NCBI GenBank assembly: GCA_010093605.1
Contig: MU004198.1
Coordinates: 502,456 to 566,455 of the forward strand
Direction of reading: 5' to 3'
DNA: 64,000 bases
Source of the DNA: Lophium mytilinum
Taxonomy: Eukaryota; Ascomycota; Dothideomycetes; Mytilinidiales; Mytilinidiaceae
How positions within the stretch are numbered: the first letter of the stretch is position 1; each line of letters begins with the position of its first letter. Below are positions 55,321 through 64,000 of the stretch, piece by piece. A program made the position numbers and the translations under genes. The notes beneath the pieces are model-generated. The model saw nothing but the letters and a program-made list of their open reading frames with translations. It had not been told where the DNA came from and ran no database searches.

Positions 55321-57169
55321 ATGTCATACAGAAACGGGTCAGCAACGAAAGATGCACGAGCATCGTTAGCAAGCTCGCAAGACACAAGAGAAGTCGAAAT
55401 CAAACGTGAGAGGCAGGAGGTTGAGATACACACGTGGAGCGGGCCCGACGACCCCGGAAATCCGTGAGTACATATAGGTCGAGTCGTCATTTTCACGGCT
55501 AACCTAAATAGCTTCAATTGGTCGTTCAAGCGTAAATGGATCCTTACGGTGACCATTTGCTTCATATCGATATTGACCGGTATTCCGGCGGGAGCCTACA
55601 GTTCTGGCAATGAGGAGATGTCCGCTCGGTTCCATGTGCAGAATGTACCCTTCCCCAATCTGTCATGGGCTACCTGTAGCTGGAACATGGGCGCTGCATT
55701 CTTCCCCCTGATATTCGTTCCGTTGACTGAAAATACTGGGCGCATGCCCGGATACTTTGTAAGTGTTTTCCGTCGAGCAAAGAACTATCTTTTAACTCTT
55801 TGCTCGTGCAGTTCGCGTACATCATTTTGGAGCTTTTCTTTTTCGGATCAGCCTTTGCCCAAAACTTCGGGACCCTCGTCGTAACCAGGTTTTTCGGCGG
55901 CGGAGCTTCATCCGTATCAATCAACATCGTCGGCGGAAGCATCAGCGATGTATGGAAAGGAGACAAGGCCCGAAGTCTTCCGATGTCTCTTTTTGGTTTT
56001 ACCAGTGTCGCTGGTATTGCGCTAGGTCCTTTTGTGGGCGATGCCATCGTTCAAATCAGAAACCGGTCTGGTGACTTGGATGCGCCATGGCGATGGTAAG
56101 CTGGGGGTCTCTTGCATCAGTTCATGTGTTCACTTTGTGTCTTTCGCCTTTCCTTTGGCTTTACTACCCCATGTAAAGCTAGTCCCAGATTTAGCTTCTA
56201 AGCACGCACTGACGCGACCGAAACAGGATCTACTACATACAGATGATCTACAACGCTGCCCTTATACCCGTTTTCTATCTAATCCTCCAAGAGACTCGAG
56301 GCGATGTCATCCTAGCCAAACGCGCGAAGAACCTCCGCAAGCTAACCGGCCGCCCAATCTACGCCGAGGCCGAGCTAACTCAGCCTCCTGTCCTCGAGCT
56401 TCTCAAGATCTCGTTCCAGCGACCAGTCAAGATGCTGCTCACCGAGCCTGTAGTCATATTTTTCACTCTCTGGGTCAGCTTCGCGTGGGGAATCCTCTTC
56501 CTCTTTTTTTCTTCCGTACCCCAAACCTTCGGCGCCAACTACGGATTCACGACTTTCCAAAACGGCCTCGTCATGCTCGCTATCAGCGTTGGTGCACTCG
56601 TCGGTACAGTCGTAAATCCATTCCAGGACTGGCTCTATCTTAGAAGCGCTGTAAGAAATATCGAGCGGCCAGGTAAACCAATCCCGGAAGCACGGCTTTA
56701 CACGAGCATACCCGGTAGCCTACTCTTCACTGGCGGCCTCTTCATGTATGGATGGAGTTCGCAACCAGACATCCACTGGATCGCGCCCACCATCTCTGTC
56801 GGAATTATCGGTGTGGGAGTCTACTCCATCTATATGGGCGTGGTCAACTACCTCACTGATGCATATGAGCTGTACGCTGCGTCTGCGTTATCTGCTGCTT
56901 CACTCGGACGCAACGTCTTTGGCGCTTTCCTGCCTTTAGCGTCCTACCAGCTCTTTTCGACGCTTGGATATGGCTGGGCAGGAAGCTTGCTTGGCTTCAT
57001 TGGGCTGGCGCTAAGCATTGTGCCAGTTGTGTTGATGATTAAGGGCAGAGAGATCCGGCGGAGCAGTCCGTTCATGCTGGAGTCTACGTTCTCTGTGGAG
57101 GAGGCTGTGGAGCGAAGGGAGTCGCTGAATATGGGGTCTACTGGAAGAGGCATTGTCTATGAGGTTTGA
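55321..57169 (+). CDS. MFS drug:H+ antiporter, DHA1 family (12-TM)
   Basis: Predicted plasma-membrane exporter of the Flr1/polyamine-transporter type. The cytosolic N terminus (MSYRNGSATKDARASLASSQ) ends with the DHA1 hallmark WSGPDDPGNP, spliced by a 48-base intron to FNWSFKRKWILTV. Two more introns (about 55759-55811 and 56096-56225) join MPGYF to FAYIILELFFFGSAFAQNFG, and APWRW to IYYIQMIYNAALIPVFYLI. The domain continues through ILFLFFSSVPQTFGANYGF and ends with the cytosolic tail RGIVYEV. FGGGASSVSINIVGGSISDV matches the TM5 motif region of DHA1 antiporters. About 540 residues. Adjacent to the cluster and same strand as the upstream barrel gene. Confidence 0.9.
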
Positions 57170-57815
57170 TAGAATTATGATGTTTCAGGTGAGATGCCGG
57201 AATCGTGATATGGGAGAAGTAATGCTCTGGGTGAGATAAGAAAACTTCGGCGTTGTCCAAGGGATGAAAGATTGGAAGAAGCAATGTTCAATATATTGTC
57301 GCTTTTTTGATGTAGTATCTCTACAATCTTTTACCCAGATACCACTGCTTTTCCGAAATCAAATGGCCCGTGTCTGGTGCAATCCGCTTTCGGAAGTCTA
57401 CCAACCACTCTTTGCATGCGTCACCGTCTCCACTTGTCTGAACTCCTGACCAACGGAAGTCGATAGCCATGGGCCCGAAAGCTTGAAGGGAGCTACGCAT
57501 GGTTCCCGTGAGTCCGTCAAGGGTATGCATTAGTGTTTCTCCCCACGTTGCGGGGAATACGTTCTAGGAAATGCATTTCCTGGACGCCACATAAACAAAA
57601 AACATGAAAGAAAATATCCATATGAAAGCCGTAAATGAATACCGATATGGCAAGCACTGCGAGGACGAGTCGGAACAAGATTACCCAGAAAAGCATCATT
57701 CATCGTCCAACAGCAGTAGTAGTGTGTTTCATCCAAAGCTCCAAATTCATCTTAAGAGGACTTTAGAACTCAGTATCGACAAATTCTACTTACTTCAAAA
57801 CCAATTGACCTCATC
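57170..57815. other. Intergenic region upstream of the VOC protein
   Basis: About 650 bases. A minus-strand frame at 57321-57530 looks faintly coding (SSLQAFGPMAIDFRWSGVQT) but has no start, partner exon or recognisable domain. TTGCGGGGA at 57549-57557 is one more partial GCGGGG match. Nothing else seen. Confidence 0.35.
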
Positions 57816-58418
57816 ATGTCTCCTGTCAGTTACTTCCTTTAGTCTAAAGATTCTCCCACAGTGAACATACCCATCTAACCTTCCCAGCCTATCCACAACC
57901 ACGTCTTCAACCACGTCGCTATCTCCGTCGCCAACTGCGACGAAGCCGTAGAATGGTACAGCGAAGTCTTCGGCTTCCGACGAATCCGGTATTCTAAACC
58001 CCCTCCCACCCCTCCCTCCCTTCTCTAACCACCCCCACCCAGCAACGACCGCACAACCACCCGCACCGAAACCCCCTCCGGCCCCATCTTCAAAATCTAC
58101 GGCGGCACCCTCCACGCCGTGAAAATCGCCTGGCTGGGCACGGGCAACAGCGTTGGGTTCGAGATCTTCGAGTTCATCGACCCGCCGCACGAGCCAGCGC
58201 CCTCGTTCCAGTACAACCGCGCGGGATTCTTCCATATTGCGGTGACGGCGCCGGATCCGGATGAGACGTGTGCAAGGGCGGTGAAGGAGGGGGGGAAGCA
58301 GGTGGGCGAGACGATCGCGATGGGGAAGGAGAAGGCGTTATATTTGACGGATCCGTGGGGGAATGTGGTGGAGGTGCTGAGTTGTAGTTTTGAGCATTTG
58401 ATGGCGAATGTTGGGTAA
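57816..58418 (+). CDS. VOC/glyoxalase-fold protein
   Basis: Vicinal-oxygen-chelate superfamily; members include lactoylglutathione lyases, extradiol dioxygenases and isomerases. Exon 1 is only MSP (ATG at 57816). An intron (about 57825-57884) leads to PIHNHVFNHVAISVANCDEA and VEWYSEVFGFRRIR, giving the first metal-ligand His in NHVAISV. A second intron (about 57988-58043) joins to NDRTTTRTETPSGPIFK, then NSVGFEIFEFIDPPHE (likely Glu ligand), GFFHIAVTAPDPDETCARAV and the end YLTDPWGNVVEVLSCSFEHL. About 160 residues. It may act with the cluster on a ring or aldehyde intermediate, but could be independent. Confidence 0.82.
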
Positions 58419-58643
58419 GATGGTTTTGGGCATATGGGGTTGTGTTAGGGGGATATGAGATGAATGAAAGTCGCCACCGTGTATCAACCTTTTTCTTGTA
58501 TCCGCCGAAGTCTTCTTAATCCATTACTACTATCTACCTATCAGTTTCGGGGTGCGCAGACCTTTCTTGAACTAGCGTGTTGGATTGCTCGACCACCGCG
58601 TTATTACATTACCACCCTTCGGCCAAGAACACGACTCGCCGTA
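58419..58643. other. Convergent spacer (VOC / GPI-type protein)
   Basis: A 225-base stretch between converging stops. The plus-strand frame at 58464-58790 is antisense to the next gene's 3' end. Confidence 0.4.
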
Positions 58644-59886
58644 CTACCCGACCACGCCCACGATAATCCCAACCATGACTGCCCATATACCCACTCCGGA
58701 AGTACGCACGTGAAATCTAGGCCTTGCTGCATTTGGCGTCGAGGTCGGTTTCGCACTTTCAGTAACTCCCCTCGTCGTCGATGCTACTAAAGTCGCTGCT
58801 CCTGTCGAGGACTTCGTTCCAGAGTGCTGAGAGAAAGAGTAAGTCACCAAGGTGCCAATGGTACCGAATGGAGAGAAAGATGTCGTGGTAGTTCCATTTC
58901 CAGCAGAAGGATAGGGCGCGAGTGCGGTCGAGAAAGCGTATCCCAACGCCGTGGAACTGGATCCTGTCACTGCTACCGAAGCAGAATAGGGCAAGCCGGC
59001 CGAAGTTGAATAAGGCACCCCGGTAGGCAACACCGTCGCTAAGAAGGTGTATCCAGATTCCCCAAATGGAATTGATGAGGGTTGTGGTACAGCAGTTTCT
59101 CCTGGTGCGAGGGTCGAATGTTGCACTCCCGACGCTGGTGCAACATAGCCGCTAGTACTCCCCGTTGCCTCATTACCAGCAACGGCCACCGACGCTGGTG
59201 TTCCCGGGGCGATAGGAGCAGCTGTATTGCCTTGTTGATGATTTGGGATAAGAGCAGCGGTCGATGGCGCGTTTACGTTCTGAACTGGCGTCGCGGTAGT
59301 TGCTACGGGCGCTGGTGCTACGACTGAATCACCACCGCCATTCCCACCTCCACCTCCACCGGCACTTGGAGATACCACGGGGGCCGGATCGATCTGGACC
59401 GGGTTGGCTGGTTCGCTTTGGATCGCGGATGGCGTTGAAGCAGGCGGCGCAGCAGCAGGAGCGCTGGAAGATGCAGGGACTAACCAGGGTTCGGTATGCA
59501 CCGCGATCGGGGCTACAGGAGTGTTGCCAGATGGGTGGTTAATGCCCCCTATGCTTGGTTTTACCCTGGAGGAAGTGGGTGTGATGGAAGTCGATGCCGG
59601 CGCGGGTACAAATGCCGCGCTTTGCACTGCTTCAGGATGCTGAGGGCTTATGTGTGCATGGATAGACCTTGAGGTTGCTACGACAGCGGAGGAGATGGTT
59701 TTAGATGTGGGAAAAGCGAGCAAAGTGATGGTCCCAGAAGCGTTTGTTGCTGTTGCGACGTTAGCACTACTGTTAATAGAATAGTAGGGCATAGTCCAAA
59801 CCTGCAGAAGTTGCATGAGGAACGAAAGCAGTGAGGATCTGTAAAGACAGTGTTGCGACCCTGAAACGGGCGCTGGACATTAGCAT
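58644..59886 (-). CDS. Ser/Thr/Pro/Ala-rich secreted protein, probable GPI anchor
   Basis: No enzymatic domain. The best start is the ATG at 59886 (or 59880), giving a signal peptide MLMSSARFRVATLSLQILTA, FVPHATSA. A 52-base intron (GTTTGG...CAACAG, about 59747-59798) restores frame into ATNASGTITLLAFPTSKTIS. The body is a 350-residue disordered region of Ser, Thr, Ala, Pro and Gly (for example SAGGGGGGNGGGDS, TSTPSAIQ-like runs) suited to O-mannosylation. The C terminus ends with a hydrophobic stretch SGVGIWAVMVGIIVGVVG and no tail, as in GPI-anchor signals. An alternative without the intron starts at 59816 but lacks a signal peptide. A cell-wall or surface role is inferred. Confidence 0.7.
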
Positions 59887-60800
59887 CGTTGCTAATAATT
59901 GAAGCCTTTGCAAACGCGAGGAAGAGTTCAAAATGAGCGACTGGTAAGCATAGCCCCAAAGTCTGGGACTAGCAATCCTTTAGCATTATCAACACCGCAA
60001 ACATTCAGCTGAACAACCCGCTTCCGCATGAATGCATACAGTATCACGTTCGAATTTCCGATATTTGAGTATCCCCATGTCAGCGTAACTTGCTTTTCCC
60101 GAAATAAGATAGCCGAGGACGGCGGGTCAGCTATTGTGCTTGGCCCCCACCGGGAACCAACCAGCAACCCTGGCAAGACTGGCAAGATCATTCGTTGCGT
60201 AGGGCCGAGAGGGTGTTGATACCTTGAAATTAATATCAGTGCCGCTCTACTAGTACGGCGATGGTGTCCAACGCGTGTTGTTCTGTCGCTCGACGCGTCT
60301 GTAGAAATTGCGCCACACGGGACGACGATCTTACTATCGAGAATCCATGTAATTATGTGCAGGTACAAGACGCAGGTAAAAAGGTGCTGCGGTAGAGATT
60401 CCAGGTTCAGGCGACACGCATCGCAGATCGAGCTCTGAGAAGGTAAGCAGGACTAAGTAAAAAGAGAGGTTCATTGATTACAAAGGTGCAGCTAACTATC
60501 TGGGGCAAAAACGAGAACAAGATAAGAGATATGTTTTTGACTTTCGCTTTCTTTACTACAAGTGTTTTTTGACTTCTTGGTGAAATATGGATAACGATGA
60601 ATGACAGCGCTTCAAGGTGCACAGAGGAGAGTGATGATGACAAGCAAAATGGAAGTCTCCACGAATGTTTACAAGGATAGTAATGAACCTCGTAAAGAGC
60701 AAAAGGTAGAAGGCGGTCATGGGCTAGCGTACTGAGAAAGCGCAATTGGGTCATCCATTTCAAACATCAGGGAAAAGACGTGGCAGCTCAGGAAGACTCG
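59887..60800. other. Intergenic region with possible KNH-like exon
   Basis: Within 59928-60368 on the minus strand, PPSSAILFREKQVTLTWGYS and NIGNSNVILYAFMRKRVVQL resemble the KRE9/KNH-type beta domain of Ser/Thr-rich GPI proteins. It lies just upstream of such a gene. It could be an extra 5' exon or a relic, but I found no convincing start or splice path. The rest (60407-60800) shows nothing convincing; it is the 3' side of the zinc-finger gene. Confidence 0.25.
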
Positions 60801-62873
60801 CTAGTCGCATGATGGATGTCGAAACATTCCAGGCGTGCGGTTAGGTTGATGGCGGCTTTGGGCTGCTCTAGCACTCAGGAACGCAACTCTGGTACAAACG
60901 TCAGTGTTACATCTAAGGCAATAGATAGATAAATCATGATACTCACCAACTGTATCATGGCTATAAAGCTCGCTTTGGTATTTGATTGGCTTGATGTCAT
61001 AGAAGACAGGGTGCGCCTTAAACTCAGGATAGACGCGGAGGATCTCTCTCCTGACTTGCCTGATCTCCGAGCAGTCTTCGAGAGCTTTCAGATAATGGTC
61101 CACATAGAAAAAAGAATCCTTTGCCCGGCGCTCAGTGACTAATTTGCCGATTCGACTACTACAGACGGGACAGATTGCATGCTCTAGGACGCGCACTAGA
61201 TCTGGGGAAGTGTTCCTAGAGATGCTCCAGACTTTCCAGCTATCTCGCGGTAGATCAGGCATACGGCCTTCGGGAAGAATGCTCTTCATGTAGCTCGAGA
61301 AGGCGATGGCATGCTCGTTGCCTTTAGCTCCGTGTGACTCCATATGCAGGGCAAAAGCCTCATGGTCAACCGACTTGGAAGAGCAAACTGGGCAAAGAAC
61401 GTCGCAAGCCCTTGCATCATAGCCCATTCTTTTGAGGACAGATATTTGCTCGAGACGCTCTTTGCCTGTGTGTCCCCGGAGATGTTCCTGCATTTCTCCG
61501 ATGGGAAGCCATTTTTCGCAATTTCCAAAGAGGCATTGGCGTGAAGTGTTCTGTGCATTGAGAAACGCTCTAGTTCGATTGTCTAGATACTTTGGCATTG
61601 TCCTGTCGTGGCGATCCATGTGCACTTTGGCGAGATCAAATGACATGGTGCCCGCTTGACACCCGGATTCATAGCACTGCCATCGATCGTCGTCTGTATG
61701 TGCTGTCTTTAGGTGGTTGGTCAACTTGTCAAGGCGATAGAAAGCTCCACTTCCCGTTTTGTCACATAGTTCAACTGGACACGAGAACATTCTTTTACCT
61801 GTGTGCTTTTTCATGTGCCTTTGAAGCTCGTACTTGCGTTTGAACGTGCGCCCTGAACCGCAACCGGGATGTTCGCATCGGAACGCATTGGCATTCGGAG
61901 AAGTTCTGATTTTATTAGCACTGTTGCATGGGTAAGAGGCTGGAGGGGCGATGATACTTTTCTTTGGTCGGTTTGGTCTGGCTCTCCCCAATGATTATGC
62001 CTTGGCTTACGAACTGGAAACCCGTGTCGTCACCGAGAGTGATGTTCCTTCGAGGCAAAATAGACTTGTTCAAGTGTGGTGTCTCTAAATCATTAGACTC
62101 CGGCGTCGCATCTCCGGAAGGACCATCGCCATTATCGCTCAAGCTCTGAGGTGGTGGTGTTGACTCATGAGACTGAGTAGAGTAGCTGCCGTTCATGATC
62201 TGCCCAGAGTTTGGAAAGGGTGGCAATGAGAGTGCTTCATTGGCATCGCCAGACGGCGCACCAAATGCTGCAAGAAGCGGGTTTAGATACGGATACTGGA
62301 TATCGAGCCTTTGCTCTACGAAGGGAGTGTTTTGCAAAGATTGGCTGGCTTCGTGAGAGCCATCAGTAACATAGGCAAACCCCTGAAATGGTGGGATGGG
62401 AGCACTGAGTGTCATGAGCAAGTTTCCATAGGCGCTCTGGTCATACTCCGGGCGGGACCAAAACGAGGCTGTGTCGCTGCGACTGCCTAGCCAAGCTCTC
62501 AAAGGTGTCGTAGTCGAGTTCGAATCCGCATAAGGAAAGCCGAATGCTTGCTCTACAGTACGAGATACTCCTAGAGATTGGTCGGTACCATGGCAACATG
62601 AAAGGTTGCTAAGATCCCAAGGCTGTGCTTCATATGCCGAGGGGCCTCCTAGTGGAAATTGGAAGCTTGCGGGATTCTGTTGAGCCTCAGACGGGAAGTT
62701 GGGTGCAGCCTCAGGAATCCTTTTTGCCCTTTGTTAGCCCCTGTCTTTTTTTTTAGCGCTTACCCGCTTCCAGCGGATGCATCGCCCTGGACTTCGCCCT
62801 CTCCTCGACCCCCTGCCAGCAGCTGCTCCCAGAAGGCAGGATCTTCCTGGAAGAAGTCGATGAAGTCGCTCAT
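60801..62873 (-). CDS. C2H2 zinc-finger protein (putative transcription factor)
   Basis: Putative nuclear regulator. The ATG at 62873 begins MSDFIDFFQEDPAFWEQLLA, acidic and aromatic like an activation segment. A 46-base intron (about 62721-62766) joins AGSG to IPEAAPNFPSEAQQNP, followed by a long polar region. A second intron near 61914-62014 removes the stop at the exon end and gives TSPNANAFRCEHPGCGSGRT. At least three C2H2 fingers follow: CEHPGC-FKRKYELQRHMKKH, CPVELC-RLDKLTNHLKTAH, CYESGC-DLAKVHMDRH, then CLFGNC-MQEHLRGH and two CPVC pairs. The 3' end is ambiguous. Without splicing it stops at 60801; a GTGAGT donor near 60946 with an acceptor near 60889 would instead end at 60875. Between 590 and 630 residues. 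Target genes unknown. Confidence 0.8.
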
Positions 62874-63576
62874 GATTCGTCGGTCGAGAATGAGGCGCCT
62901 GCAGGGCTACGTGGAAGGGCAAAAGCGGTCAAGCTGAGAAGGCTGAGAATGCCAAGAAACCGAGGTGACGGCGAGTCTGATTGGTGAACGAGGAGAAACG
63001 GCGGGAACGATGGGCTCGGGGATCGAGCTGCCTTTGAGTTCTGCAGAAGCGACAGGGCGGTCTGCTAGGCCTGTCTGCCTTGATCGGTGCTGGCAGGGGG
63101 TGCTTTGCCCTTGATGATGTGGTGGCTTGGGTGACTTCAGGTAGCTTTTTGGAGTCGCACAGTCTGCAGAGGCGATGACGGTGACCGAAATTTCGGATGC
63201 GGAGACTATGCTCTCATGAAACTAGGCGTAGTCGAGCTGGAGCCTGAGAAAATGTATGAGTTTTTCGTAAGACAAGACAAGGCAAGAAATTTACCACGCG
63301 TTATCCCCACCAGCCTAGGTACATCAAGTCCACAGCGAGCAGCTAGAATGCTTCGTATAAGGAACACAGCCCGTTCGTCTTAGCAATACGAGAGCAACGG
63401 GACGTTTGCAATGCAAAATGTAATGATATGATATATGCAAGTGTATTCATGTTAACTCACTCACATTACCTTGGCCGCAATCGGACACCGTCCCACCCAA
63501 CCAGTCAAACACCTTTCCCCTGCATATTGCAGGTCACAGTACCGCTAAACGCGCGAAGGGTATATGAAGAGAAAAA
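62874..63576. other. Upstream region of the zinc-finger gene
   Basis: About 700 bases, non-coding as far as I can see. It holds the zinc-finger promoter and the 3' end of the Cdt2-like gene, both on the minus strand. No repeat recognised. Confidence 0.4.
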
Positions 63577-64000
63577 CTACTCATCGTCATCGAAGCCACC
63601 GACCACATCAGCCCACCCCGACGCCCATCGTTGGCCGCCCGTCTCTCCACTCAGCCTCAACTCTCGTGCTCGAGGTCCTTCCCGCCAGCACCTAGAGGTG
63701 AAGTCATCTCCAACACTAACTAAAGAGCCTTCTGTGGTCCATGCCACGTTTGTGACTTCTTTTTCATGCCCTCGGATGAGAGGTGTGCCATGCTGGTACA
63801 TCGGGATGGTGTCCCGTGATGATGGAGATCCCGATCCGCTAGAAGCCATCGTCAGACTAGGTGCAGAAGACAAGGAACGCGAGCTCGATCTTGTCCGAGG
63901 TAGTTCGTCCGCATCCTCGTCTTGATACTGTGGTTCCCGTTGAAGGAATGACTCATCAGTAGGGAAGAGAATGGGTGAGCCTTTCGAGCTCCCAACAGCC
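63577..64000 (-). CDS. Cdt2/DTL-like WD40 protein, 3' end only
   Basis: Partial gene running off the right edge. The frame from 64000 reads AVGSSKGSPILFPTDESFLQ, then a Ser/Arg-rich linker, then the last WD40 blade HGTPLIRGHEKEVTNVAWTT, EGSLVSVGDDFTSRCWRE. It ends VGGFDDDE at 63577. The pattern of a blade with SVGDD and CWRE near the C terminus recalls Cdt2, the substrate receptor of CRL4 that targets Cdt1 and Spd1-type proteins in S phase. Only two blades are visible, so another WD40 protein is possible. Confidence 0.55.
   Translation of the reverse strand, partial: AVGSSKGSPILFPTDESFLQREPQYQDEDADELPRTRSSSRSLSSAPSLTMASSGSGSPSSRDTIPMYQHGTPLIRGHEKEVTNVAWTTEGSLVSVGDDFTSRCWREGPRARELRLSGETGGQRWASGWADVVGGFDDDE

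Noticed and set aside
57321-57530. Minus-strand fragment with faint coding look
   Set aside because: No start, no partner exon and no recognisable family.

Overview
The window is nuclear DNA of a filamentous ascomycete. Genes are split by short GT-AG introns (about 45-75 bases), and the set is typically fungal: a 14-TM TRI12-like transporter, EthD-type barrels, a BRE4-like membrane protein, PLAC8, RRP5 and CAND1. The accessory content suits a Dothideomycete or relative, but class is inference from style only. I saw no retroelement, DNA transposon, tRNA or rRNA that I could support.

Layout. 0.4-5.5 kb: an SDR, glyoxalase II (GLO2) and acetoacetyl-CoA synthetase. 7.0-9.4 kb: an ankyrin-repeat membrane protein whose N-terminal reading frame is crossed by two amber codons. 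9.6-15.4 kb: four tandem paralogues of a Cys/His-rich family beginning Met-Cys; promoters and 3' flanks were duplicated along with the genes. 15.5-24.3 kb: housekeeping genes (CAND1, a mitochondrial membrane-anchored acidic protein, a PLAC8 protein). 24.8-28.0 kb: a 3.2-kb array in which two kinds of conserved block (A and B) alternate, separated by diverged 16-21-base spacers; I can assign it to no known class. 28.3-37.5 kb: RRP5 and a BRE4-like transporter from one short bidirectional promoter. 37.5-40.0 kb: gene-poor DNA with a small degenerate tandem repeat and a frame-broken small ORF.

40.0-58.4 kb is a metabolic gene cluster: SDR, TRI12-type MFS, aldo-keto reductase, SDR, zinc alcohol dehydrogenase, cytochrome P450, EthD protein, SDR, a second small barrel protein, DHA1 MFS, and a VOC/glyoxalase-fold protein. 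The first nine alternate strictly in strand (+-+-+-+-+), giving four shared divergent promoters. Three of these hold the same 10-mer, TATGCGGGGT, which fits the Mig1/CreA carbon-catabolite-repression site; the fourth has a related GCGGGG. No PKS, NRPS or terpene synthase is present. A glucose-repressed catabolic or tailoring pathway for an unknown substrate is the best reading.

58.6-64.0 kb: a Ser/Thr/Pro/Ala-rich probable GPI protein, a C2H2 zinc-finger protein, and the 3' end of a Cdt2-like WD40 gene running off the edge.

The three things most worth following up are the 24.8-28.0 kb block-and-spacer array, the Met-Cys tandem family, and the strand-alternating cluster with its shared promoter element.
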